In this document: piece after piece, positions 40,139 through 47,998 of the stretch
Layout of the letters: each line of letters starts with the position of its first letter
How positions within the stretch are numbered: the first letter of the stretch is position 1
Assembly: GCF_016612995.1 (NCBI RefSeq)
Contig: NZ_JAEOAH010000012.1
Location: forward strand, 19,430-83,429
Direction of reading: 5' to 3'
Source: Viridibacillus soli
GTDB lineage: Bacteria; Bacillota; Bacilli; Bacillales_A; Planococcaceae
DNA length: 64,000 nt
Position numbers and translations under genes: made by a program
The notes under the pieces: generated by a model
Told to the model about the DNA's origin: nothing
Databases searched by the model: none
Seen by the model: the letters and a program-made list of their open reading frames with translations, nothing else

Positions 40139-40759
40139 TTATTGAATAAAACCTTGTTTATTAAATGTATAATCAACACTTAAAACGTCTGGCAAAGTAA
40201 CTCTATGAATTAATAAATTACCGCTAATATTTAGACGATAGTTTTGGCTATCTACTTTAATAAGATTAGAACCTTTTTGACCCCAATAAGCAAAGCCTGT
40301 CATTGTGTAGCTTACAGCTTTACAAATATCATTAATAACTGGCCTTCCTAGTTTAGAATCATAAGCAACCGAAACTGTAGAGTTAATAACTATTGTCGCA
40401 AGAACATCTCCATTTTTTGAATGAATTTGTTTATATTTAGTTGGCGCATTAACATCAAAAGAGACAAACGGTAACTCAACTATTCCTTTTTTTTCATTGA
40501 TAATAGGAATAATTTTTTCTCGATATTGTTCTGGTTTCACCCAATCTTTTTCTTCAATTTCTTCAATTGCAGAGACATTAAAAGTTAAAGCATTTGGATA
40601 TTCCGCACGTAGTTCTTCTGCTATTTTTATATACTCTTGATAATACTGCTCTTTTTGTTCTTGTGTTAATATTTCAGATGCCTTTGGATTAAAACTGAAT
40701 GCACCTATTAAACCGAACAGCAAAACTAAACCAACTAACCAACTAAATTTTTGCTTCAT
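40139..40759 (-). CDS. Secreted or membrane-anchored hypothetical protein
   Basis: A 206-aa protein with an N-terminal hydrophobic segment (KFSWLVGLVLLFGLIGAFSF), then a charged helical part (EQKEQYYQEYIKIAEELRAE) and a beta-rich C-terminal half. No lipobox. GAGAGGGGAA fits the second ATG (40759) better than the ATG at 40765. The family is not recognised. It is convergent with dctR. Confidence 0.6.
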   Translation of the reverse strand: MKQKFSWLVGLVLLFGLIGAFSFNPKASEILTQEQKEQYYQEYIKIAEELRAEYPNALTFNVSAIEEIEEKDWVKPEQYREKIIPIINEKKGIVELPFVSFDVNAPTKYKQIHSKNGDVLATIVINSTVSVAYDSKLGRPVINDICKAVSYTMTGFAYWGQKGSNLIKVDSQNYRLNISGNLLIHRVTLPDVLSVDYTFNKQGFIQ

Positions 40760-40765
40760 TTCCAT

Positions 40766-41192
40766 TTCCCCTCTCTATAATAGTTTACAACCCATAATGT
40801 ACCATGTTATTCCAAAAAAATGAAAAAATATCAATTTTTTGTACACTTGTTCATTAATTTTAGAAGTTCATCCCTCGACCCTATGTTTTTTTATATGGTA
40901 AAATAGTGGACTTTTCAAATTCTATTGAATGTGACGAAATACCATATTACTAATTAACTCAATAGTCTATATAAAAAGACTACAAAATTCGTCTACAAGG
41001 ATAAGTGATGGTCATATATTAGGAATTTTGACCATCTAAATTTGATAGTATATTATGCGAAGGGCTCAGATTTGAATTAAGTTTATAAATTTATTGTTAC
41101 GAATTGTATTGTTGTGCGTATTCTCTTACTGGATTGCATAGGTTGTCTTAGCATCTAAATAAAAGAATGAAAGATTTTGTAGGAGGCTTTTA
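40766..41192. other. 427-nt spacer upstream of dhaK
   Basis: No gene seen. A short inverted repeat AGTCTATATAAAAAGACT at 40971-40988 could form a small hairpin. No clear cre site or sigma-A promoter stands out. Confidence 0.35.
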
Positions 41193-42182
41193 ATGATGAA
41201 GAAGATTATAAATCAACCGGATCAAGTGCTTGCGGATATGTTAAAGGGGTACAAGCTTGTACACGATGATGTATTTTATTTAGAAGAAACGCATGTAATT
41301 ACACGTTCGCATTTTACATCTAAGAAAGTCGGCATTATTAGTGGTGGGGGAAGTGGGCATGAGCCTGCGCATGCGGGCTTTGTCGGTGAGGGTATGCTGG
41401 ATGCGGCTGTATGTGGTCATGTGTTCACCTCTCCTACACCTGATCAAGTATTAAGTGCCATTCAGGTTGCTGATCAAGGCGCGGGCGTGTTTCTTGTCAT
41501 TAAGAATTATAGCGGGGATTGCATGAATTTTGATATGGCGAAAGAGCTTGCGGAGTTAGAGGGCATTCCAGTTGACTTCGTCATTGTGAATGATGATGTT
41601 GCTGTGTTTGATAGTAGTTATACGGAGGGGCGGCGTGGTGTTGCAGGCACAATACTGGTGCATAAAATTGTCGGAGCAGCAGCTGAAAATGGGGCTTCCC
41701 TTGAAGAGATTAAGAAGCTAGCCGAAAGTGTCGTAGCACATCTTGCTTCTGTCGGAGTTGCGATTAAACCCTCGATTGTTCCTGAGGTTGGTAAGCCAGG
41801 TTTTGAGCTAGAAGAGGATGAAATGGAATTTGGTATCGGGATTCACGGTGAACCTGGGTATAGTCGTGAAAAAATTAAACCTTCTCGTGAAATTGCGGAA
41901 GAATTGATTCATAAAATTGAAGTAGAAACCAAGTGGACGACAGATCAAACTCTTGCTGTGTTAATCAATGGTATGGGTGCGACGCCATTAATGGAGCAGT
42001 ATATTTTTGCGCATGATTGCTTGACTATTTTGCAAGAAAAAGGCTACACAGTGCAATTTAAAAAAGTAGGGAATTATATGACCGCAATTGATATGGCAGG
42101 TGTGTCATTAACATTGCTGCAATTAGAAGATGAGAAATGGCTTGATTATTTAACACAAAGTACGCTAGCGCCTGCTTGGTAA
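41193..42182 (+). CDS. dhaK: Dihydroxyacetone kinase, DhaK subunit
   Basis: A 329-aa substrate-binding subunit of the PTS-dependent dihydroxyacetone kinase. It has the GGGSGHEPAHAGFVG loop and the active-site histidine that covalently holds dihydroxyacetone in GIGIHGEPGYSREK. The kinase transfers phosphate from PEP through PTS proteins, DhaM and DhaL to dihydroxyacetone. TAGGAGG precedes two adjacent ATGs (41193 and 41196). It starts the dhaKLM operon. Confidence 0.94.
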   Translation: MMKKIINQPDQVLADMLKGYKLVHDDVFYLEETHVITRSHFTSKKVGIISGGGSGHEPAHAGFVGEGMLDAAVCGHVFTSPTPDQVLSAIQVADQGAGVFLVIKNYSGDCMNFDMAKELAELEGIPVDFVIVNDDVAVFDSSYTEGRRGVAGTILVHKIVGAAAENGASLEEIKKLAESVVAHLASVGVAIKPSIVPEVGKPGFELEEDEMEFGIGIHGEPGYSREKIKPSREIAEELIHKIEVETKWTTDQTLAVLINGMGATPLMEQYIFAHDCLTILQEKGYTVQFKKVGNYMTAIDMAGVSLTLLQLEDEKWLDYLTQSTLAPAW

Positions 42183-42198
42183 GGAAAGGATGTTGCTT

Positions 42199-42807
42199 AT
42201 GATAGTGACAAAAGATTTGACGCACAAATGGTTCACACTATTTGCGGAAAAAGTGATACAAGAAAAAGAGCAATTAAGTGAATACGATCGTATTATTGGC
42301 GATGGTGACCATGGGATGAATATGGCTAGGGGAGCACAACAATTAATCACTTTATGGCAAGCGGTGCCACCAGTTCATTTATCAGATGTATTTAAGCAAG
42401 CGGCGATGAAATGGATTAGCGGGGTAGGTGGAGCTTCTGGACCACTTTACGGTACGGCTTTTCTTGAAATGGCGAAAGCCGTTGGTGCGAAAGAAGAATT
42501 ATCGAATGACGAACTAGTTACGGCTGTCAAAGCAGGGTTTGAAGGTATAAAAAAACGAGGGAAATCCGATATCGGCCAGAAAACAATGCTAGACCTATGG
42601 GCGCCAGCTGTTCAAGATTTAGAAAAAGACGAGCTAACAATGGCCACATTACAAACTGCTCTTACTAAGACAAATGAGTTAAAGGCAACTAAAGGTAGAG
42701 CCTCCTTCCTTGGAGACAGATCCATAAACGAAGTAGATCCAGGCGCCGCTTCCTCCAAACTATTTTTTGAAGCACTTATAGAAGCAGGTGAATTCGGTGG
42801 TAACTAA
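42199..42807 (+). CDS. dhaL: Dihydroxyacetone kinase, ADP-binding DhaL subunit
   Basis: A 202-aa subunit with the aspartate-rich Mg-ADP site IIGDGDHGMNMARG, GGASGPLYGTAFLEMA, and RASFLGDRSINEVDPGAAS at the end. The frame can start at an ATG at 42190, but that ATG is part of the AAGGAAAGGATG RBS, so 42199 is used. It overlaps dhaM by 11 nt. Confidence 0.93.
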   Translation: MIVTKDLTHKWFTLFAEKVIQEKEQLSEYDRIIGDGDHGMNMARGAQQLITLWQAVPPVHLSDVFKQAAMKWISGVGGASGPLYGTAFLEMAKAVGAKEELSNDELVTAVKAGFEGIKKRGKSDIGQKTMLDLWAPAVQDLEKDELTMATLQTALTKTNELKATKGRASFLGDRSINEVDPGAASSKLFFEALIEAGEFGGN

Positions 42808-43171
42808 TATTGGCATTGTAATGGTGTCACATAGTAAGGATATCGTAAAAGGAATAAATGATTTAATTCAGCAAGTCGCACCGAATGTGTCTATCACATA
42901 TGCCGGTGGAACAGTGAATGGCGACATCGGCACAAGCTTTGAAACAGTTCAACAAGCTATTGAAGAGAATACATGTCACCAACTGTTTGCATTTTATGAT
43001 CTAGGCAGCGCCAAGATGAATCTTGAAATGGCTGCGGAACTTTCAGAGAAGGAAATTGAAATTTTGGATGTTTCGTTTATCGAGGGAGTCTATTGTACAG
43101 CTGCATTATTTGAAATGAATGCAGATTTGACTGTAGTAATAAGTGAGCTAGAGCAATTAATGGTTAAATAA
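42797..43171 (+). CDS. dhaM: Dihydroxyacetone kinase phosphotransfer subunit DhaM (EIIA-mannose type)
   Basis: A 124-aa single-domain EIIA-Man-like protein with the phospho-histidine in GIVMVSHSKDIVKG. It lacks the HPr and EI-like extensions found in proteobacterial DhaM. The GTG at 42797 has AGGTG seven nt upstream; the GTG at 42788 lies inside that site. It completes dhaKLM and is followed by a terminator. Its 3' end is partly repeated at 45451-45610. Confidence 0.9.
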   Translation: MVTNIGIVMVSHSKDIVKGINDLIQQVAPNVSITYAGGTVNGDIGTSFETVQQAIEENTCHQLFAFYDLGSAKMNLEMAAELSEKEIEILDVSFIEGVYCTAALFEMNADLTVVISELEQLMVK

Positions 43172-43172
43172 T

Positions 43173-43214
43173 GAAAAGGATGTCTCGCGCTTTCTGGAGA
43201 CATCCTTTTTTTGA
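43173..43214 (+). terminator. Terminator of dhaKLM
   Basis: AAAAGGATGTCTC / GAGACATCCTTTT hairpin with a T run. Confidence 0.88.
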
Positions 43215-43293
43215 ATTACGTCTGACGCTCGCTGGATATAAATTCACATCAAGGGTATTCTTAACTAATTAGGGGAGAAATCATGTTCAATCA

Positions 43294-44484
43294 TTATTTA
43301 GGATAGTAGGAAAACGGCGGATATTTGACGACGGGACTTTCTACTTTTCGAAGCGCTTCCAATAATTCTGGCCCAACATGCAAATTGTCTCTAACAAGAT
43401 CGCGTGGGGTAAGTGCCATCCATTGGTTTAGTGACACATCAACAAATCGATCGCTCTTGAACATTTCCAAAAACCATAAAGTTTGATTTCCTGTATTCTG
43501 AATATAGTGCCCATTTGCAAATGGAACGTAACCGACATCACCAGCTCTATAATCAAAAGTACGAGCTGTACCATTTCCAGCAAATACCGTCATACGTCCC
43601 TGTCCGGAAAGGTAATACTGCCATTCATCATTATTCTGATGCCAATGTAGTTCTCTCATTGCCCCTGGTTTTATCTCAACAAGAGCAGCTGCGATATTTT
43701 TAGATATAGGAAAATTAGAAGAGTCTACGATTCGTACACTTCCACCAGATGTAATAATTGGTTCTTGAGCCAGCAACTTATACGTGAAGCTTTGAGGGGT
43801 GGTTCCAAAAGGGGACTGGATTTGTTCACTTTCCAGTGGACCCGGAATCTTGTCTTGATAGATATAGACCTGCCCTGAAGGAATGTGATCAAAGGCACTT
43901 ACTGGCACTCCGAAATTGGCCGATAGAACATCTTTTGGCGTATGTGCAAACCAATCGGAGATAGATAAGGTATTAAGATCAGAAAAGTGACCGTCATCGA
44001 AGACGAGCAGAAATTCGCAGTGCTCTAACCCCTGAATTGAATGTGGTAATCCGGGGGGGAAGTACCAAAGGTCGCCTGGGCCTACGTCGGCAATGAAATT
44101 CCGTCCTTCTGAGTCAATTGACGTAACTCGCGCACGGCCTGATATCATATAGGACCATTCTGCTTGTTGATGCCAATGTAATTCTCGAACACCCCCGGCA
44201 GTCAAGCTCATATTTACCCCTGCAAGTGTAGTCGCGATTGGTAATTCTCTAACAGTAATTTCCCTTGACCAACCCCCGTGATTTAATGTCATGGATGTGT
44301 CTGAGAATGAAAATCGCATGTTAGGGAGTAAACCTGCATCCGTTTTAGGTGGGACTAGCAAGTCAGGGTTCTCAAAATCCCGCATAATATCCCGTGGGCC
44401 GGTATCATATCCACCGGCTCCGTCATTTCGGATGGGCTGTGGTATATTTTCGTACATACCTTGATTCTGATCCGAACTTTCCAT
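43294..44484 (-). CDS. Bicupin, oxalate-decarboxylase-like
   Basis: A 396-aa protein of the OxdC/OxdD family. Both cupin manganese sites are complete: H103, H105, E109 and H148 in the first ([11 protein letters not shown]) and H280, H282, E287 and H326 in the second ([12 protein letters not shown]). E340 fills the place of the C-terminal catalytic glutamate. However, the active-site lid, SENST in B. subtilis OxdC, reads SDLNT here (168-172), so the key glutamate is aspartate. It may therefore decarboxylate oxalate weakly or act on another acid. The start at 44484 follows GAGAGGAG; the frame's earlier TTG is part of it. It has no secretion signal. Confidence 0.87.
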   Translation of the reverse strand: MESSDQNQGMYENIPQPIRNDGAGGYDTGPRDIMRDFENPDLLVPPKTDAGLLPNMRFSFSDTSMTLNHGGWSREITVRELPIATTLAGVNMSLTAGGVRELHWHQQAEWSYMISGRARVTSIDSEGRNFIADVGPGDLWYFPPGLPHSIQGLEHCEFLLVFDDGHFSDLNTLSISDWFAHTPKDVLSANFGVPVSAFDHIPSGQVYIYQDKIPGPLESEQIQSPFGTTPQSFTYKLLAQEPIITSGGSVRIVDSSNFPISKNIAAALVEIKPGAMRELHWHQNNDEWQYYLSGQGRMTVFAGNGTARTFDYRAGDVGYVPFANGHYIQNTGNQTLWFLEMFKSDRFVDVSLNQWMALTPRDLVRDNLHVGPELLEALRKVESPVVKYPPFSYYPK

Positions 44485-44786
44485 TTCATAGACTCCTCTC
44501 AATATATGGCATTATTTGTATAATCATACTTAATGATATATGATACGAAATCCATATAAATGACTGCCTTCCTCAAACATAAAAGGATGATCAAACACAG
44601 ATGTTGTTATAGGGGTAGGTTAACTTAATAAGATTGTATATGTAATGTAAGCTATCTTTTTAAAAAGGTATATTTTTGATAAGTGACATTATATCCGGTG
44701 TTAGTTTGATAAATTAGTATTTATTGTATATAATCAAATCAAAATTACTATCTTGTCATTTTAGTAGAGAAAGGGGTATTCAAATT
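44485..44786. other. Spacer between the bicupin gene and ridA
   Basis: No gene. It contains a near-consensus plus-strand promoter, TTGATA (44706-44711), 17-nt spacer, TATAAT (44729-44734). Confidence 0.6.
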
Positions 44787-44933
44787 ATGAAGAAAAAATC
44801 ACTTATTTTTTTATCTCTTGGATATGGATACTCTACTGCTGTTTTTTTCTGAAAACATTTTCCAAGGGTGAAGTGTGTCTAAAAATGATAGAAGGAAAAA
44901 CAGTAGGAAATTTAAGATGGCGAGGTAAACAAT
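44787..44933 (+). pseudogene. Remnant of a small secreted protein gene
   Basis: After GAGAAAGGGG an ATG opens MKKKSLIFLSLGYGYSTAVFF, which stops at once; a one-base shift in the T run continues it as LKTFSKGEVCLKMIEGKTV. The N-terminus looks like a signal peptide. Too little is left to assign a family. Confidence 0.4.
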
Positions 44934-45332
44934 ATGAAAAATGCTGAAATAACAAGAAAGAACCCAGAAGGAATGCCTAATCCAGTTGGAAATTACACAC
45001 ATATTACTAAAATTCCAAGAAATTCAGAGCTATATGTGACATCTGGCCAGATCGGAATAGATCAGAATGGTGAATTTCCAGAAAGTATGAACGAACAAAT
45101 CAATAATACTTTTAGCAACATTAAAGCAGTATTGGATTCAGAAAAATTAACTGCTAATAATATTATTAAAGTAAATGTATGGGCGATCGAAAAGATTGAT
45201 TGGGATCACCTGTATTCAAAATGGGAAGAATTATTCGGTAATGAATATCCAGCAATGACGATCGGTTATATTTCTGAGTTAGGGTTACCAGAAATTAAAA
45301 TAGAAATAGAAATTTGGGCAGCTAAAGCTTAA
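44934..45332 (+). CDS. ridA: RidA/YjgF-family enamine/imine deaminase
   Basis: A 132-aa Rid-family protein (GNYTHITKIPRNSELYVTSGQIGID, ENLTN-like loop EQINNTFSNIKAVL, NVWAIEKIDW, then EIKIEIEIWAAKA). The canonical catalytic arginine motif (R near position 105, usually in PxRxx) is replaced by PAMTIGYISELGLPEIKIE, so it may belong to the Rid4-7 group without imine hydrolase activity. The RBS is GCGAGGTAA. Confidence 0.85.
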   Translation: MKNAEITRKNPEGMPNPVGNYTHITKIPRNSELYVTSGQIGIDQNGEFPESMNEQINNTFSNIKAVLDSEKLTANNIIKVNVWAIEKIDWDHLYSKWEELFGNEYPAMTIGYISELGLPEIKIEIEIWAAKA

Positions 45333-45347
45333 TACAACAACGCACTT

Positions 45348-45403
45348 CATCCAAATCCATGCAAAAGTCTAAAATCATTATGACTTTTGCATGGATTTTT
45401 TAT
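45348..45403 (+). terminator. Terminator of ridA
   Basis: AATCCATGCAAAAGTC / GACTTTTGCATGGATT perfect stem followed by T5. Confidence 0.9.
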
Positions 45404-45450
45404 TGAAATAAGGTTCATTGGAAGGATCAAATTTTATTACAACGCTACAT

Positions 45451-45682
45451 TTAGGTAGCCTCCAAGATGAATCTCGAAATAGTAGCAGAACTTTCAGTGA
45501 AGGAAAGTGAAATTTTGTATGTTTCGATTAACGAGGGAATCTATTTTACAGCCGCATTATTTGAAATGACTGCAGATTTTACTGCAGTGATAAGTGAGCT
45601 AAGGGTTTAAGCGATTGTTGTTAAATCAATAAGAAACCGCAAAAAAGATGTCCCGAGTTTTCATGAGATATCTTTTTTTATT
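45451..45682 (+). pseudogene. 3' remnant of a dhaM copy with its terminator
   Basis: 45451-45610 matches the last ~160 nt of dhaM closely (CCAAGATGAATCT, GCATTATTTGAAATGA, ATAAGTGAGCTA shared), but it has no start and has lost the final lysines. The hairpin at 45641-45680 (AAGATGTCCC ... GAGATATCTT) is a diverged copy of the dhaM terminator. Confidence 0.9.
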
Positions 45683-45694
45683 TCATAAATAGCT

Positions 45695-46071
45695 GAAGAT
45701 AAATTCAACTGTGTTATAAGTAGAAGTGCTACAAGCTCTTGATCAATCGAATCATCACTATAAAAGTAAACAAATGGTTGTTCGAGATGCATATAACAGT
45801 GTTCAAGATCGCTATACAATCCACCATTTTGGCAAATCGTTATACCCTCTGGCTTATATAGAGTTTTTAGTACTGCATAGAAACTTGCATTACTGCATTT
45901 GCTGTTTCTGTATCAAGGTCATCAACATCCAAAAAATGCTTTTTAGGAACAATCAATGTGTGGCCCTCATTATAGCGAGTGATCTAGAAAGCCAATCACA
46001 TAGTCATCTTCATAAACCGTATGTACTGCTTATTCCTTTGTCGCTAACTGGCAACATAAGCAATTTTTCAA
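45695..46071 (-). pseudogene. HIT-family hydrolase, decayed
   Basis: Read on the minus strand from a TTG after AGGAGGTGAAAAG: KNCLCCQLATKE-stop, then AVHTVYEDDYVIGFLDHS. In shifted frames it continues with NEGHTLIVPKKHFLDVDDLD and LYKPEGITICQNGG. These are HIT-domain landmarks. The histidine triad region is degenerate (EHCYMHLEQPF). At least one stop and two frameshifts make it a pseudogene. Confidence 0.75.
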
Positions 46072-46225
46072 CTTTTCACCTCCTAAGTTATTTTAGCTAT
46101 CTTTTTTATATGCCAATGACAATTATAACCTGTTGTTACTAGAGCTTATAATTCCGGAAAAATGTTAATATTTGTAAAGGTGTGGTACCTTAGTCTATTC
46201 CAAAAAACTATCGAATTTATAAGAG

Positions 46226-46574
46226 ATGATTTTGTTTCTAGATGATAGAGAAAAAGGTCTAAATGGTCCTAAAGATTGGGTTCCAGATTCTAATTTTTGG
46301 TTAATAGACGAAAATAGAAAAATCATCAAAGCAGTTAATATACGCCTTCAAGTAACAGAAGTCTATTCTAATTGTGGTGGACATATTGGCCCCTCGGAAA
46401 GACGAAAAGGTGCTCTTATCAGTAACACTCGAAAATACAAGAGAGTTAAATTTAGAGAAAGTTCTCGTTGTTTGTGATAAAAGCAACACATGCTCATTAA
46501 AAATGATACTTAATACAGATTCAAATATAGAAGAGGATGGAAATATCGTCAAGTGGTTTTGGAGAGAGCTATAA
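46226..46574 (+). pseudogene. GNAT acetyltransferase, decayed (1)
   Basis: FLDDREKGLNGPKDWVPDSNFW then LIDENRKIIKAVNIR and GGHIGPSERRKG, followed after a frameshift near 46410 by TLENTRELNLEKVLVVCDKSN and EEDGNIVKWFWREL. This is a GNAT pattern with the N-terminal third missing and the acetyl-CoA loop broken by a small deletion. Confidence 0.8.
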
Positions 46575-46585
46575 AAGATGCATAC

Positions 46586-46634
46586 TATAAAAAAACGTGT
46601 TTTGATTAAATCTTATCAAAACACGCTTTTTTAC
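46586..46634. terminator. Terminator between the GNAT remnant and the MFS gene
   Basis: AAAAAACGTGTTTTGAT / ATCAAAACACGCTTTTTT hairpin, usable in both directions. Confidence 0.85.
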
Positions 46635-46659
46635 GGAAAACTAGGATTATATTCTCTTA

Positions 46660-47898
46660 CTACTTAGCTAAAGACAAGGCAACCGTTTTCGAATGAAACA
46701 AAGCACTATAAATCAACCCAATACCTGCTGCAACAACAAGTCCGATAAATAAGGACATCTCCCAAGGTGCTAAAAATGCTCCTAATATTAAAGCGCTGCT
46801 ACTAATCATACTAGCACCGTTAAAGCCGAGTCCTGAGAAAGCAAGATAAGAGCCTCTTTTATCTGGTGGTATACAATTTGCCTGCTCCGTTTGAAAGACA
46901 GGTGAATACATTAACTCTCCTAAAGTCGCAATTGCACCGAGGATTAGTAGAAGATAGAGATGGTTTGAAGACGTTAAGAGAGTATAGCCGATTCCATATA
47001 TTAATAGGCCGGACAAGATTGCTTTTTTATTTGTCATCGTATTCGTCCACTTTGTGATTAAAAAAGTAAAACAGACGACAAGAAGTGTATTTTCAAAGCT
47101 AAGTAAGCTATACATCCGAACACCTTCAATTTCAAAGCCGAAAAACTGCATCGATTGAAACGTTTCAGTAAGTCGCACACTCGTATAACTACTAAGAGAA
47201 AATTCCGCAGAAAAAATGAACATCATCCCTAAAGTTAATTTTACAAAGCGTCGATCAAGTAGTGCTGTTTTATAATTACTCATCATATCTAAAAGCACAT
47301 TTTCATGTTGCTTTACTAATGAAGGAACCGACGCATCCTGCAACCAAATAACATAAGCAATAGCAATGAACAGAGTTGTTATCGTTAAAAAACTAAATAA
47401 TAAGATTTGATGATTCAAATAAAGAAATCCACCCAAAATGGCCCCAAAGCTAATTGATACATTCAACAGCCAATAATCAATCGCAAAAACGGCCTTTCGA
47501 TTCTCAGCTGTCGTGGAATCTAAAATAATGGCTTGCATAGCGGGGCGTCCTAAGTTGCTTGATACAACAAAAATAAGGTATAAAGCTGTAAATAACCAAA
47601 TGAATCGTTCGTTCGGAATTAAGCATAACGTCATTAGTAATAACAATGCGAACGTCGTAAAAGTAGTCAACAGAAGGACCTTTTTACGACGAAAGCGATC
47701 GGCAATATATCCACCTACTAAATTTGTTAAAAAGTTAATACCCACTGATAAGAGCAAAAGTGCCCCAGCAAATACTTTATTCACTTCTTGAGCAAAAAAC
47801 AAAGCCATAAAAGGCAAAATCGCATTAAAAGCAATGCGATTGAAAAAGGATGTGACCAATCTCAGTTTGATATTTTGCGGTAAATTTTTCAATTCCAT
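46660..47898 (-). CDS. MFS multidrug-type transporter
   Basis: A 412-aa protein with twelve predicted helices. The motif A loop between helices 2 and 3 reads GGYIADRFRRKKVLL, typical of drug:proton antiporters, and helix 5 has FGAILGGFLYL. AGGAGGTATACAACA precedes the ATG. It is divergent from an SgrR-like regulator gene, which probably controls it. The substrate is unknown. Confidence 0.85.
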   Translation of the reverse strand: MELKNLPQNIKLRLVTSFFNRIAFNAILPFMALFFAQEVNKVFAGALLLLSVGINFLTNLVGGYIADRFRRKKVLLLTTFTTFALLLLMTLCLIPNERFIWLFTALYLIFVVSSNLGRPAMQAIILDSTTAENRKAVFAIDYWLLNVSISFGAILGGFLYLNHQILLFSFLTITTLFIAIAYVIWLQDASVPSLVKQHENVLLDMMSNYKTALLDRRFVKLTLGMMFIFSAEFSLSSYTSVRLTETFQSMQFFGFEIEGVRMYSLLSFENTLLVVCFTFLITKWTNTMTNKKAILSGLLIYGIGYTLLTSSNHLYLLLILGAIATLGELMYSPVFQTEQANCIPPDKRGSYLAFSGLGFNGASMISSSALILGAFLAPWEMSLFIGLVVAAGIGLIYSALFHSKTVALSLAK

Positions 47899-47929
47899 TT
47901 GTTGTATACCTCCTGCATTTCCTTTATAT

Positions 47930-47984
47930 TAAACTGGACTATTAAAATTAAAAACGGACAATTTAAAATTAAATGTCTACTTAA
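47930..47984. promoter_or_regulatory. Possible operator: repeated A/T motif between MFS and regulator genes
   Basis: GGACTATTAAAATTAAA (47935-47951) and GGACAATTTAAAATTAAA (47956-47973) are near-identical direct repeats about two helical turns apart in the 100-nt divergent spacer. They are candidates for binding by the SgrR-like protein. Confidence 0.5.
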
Positions 47985-47998
47985 TTGAGGTGAAAGAT

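Noticed and set aside
45726..46142. Plus-strand 138-aa open frame
   Set aside because: Cysteine- and histidine-rich, no RBS, no family pattern; it is the shadow of a HIT pseudogene on the other strand.
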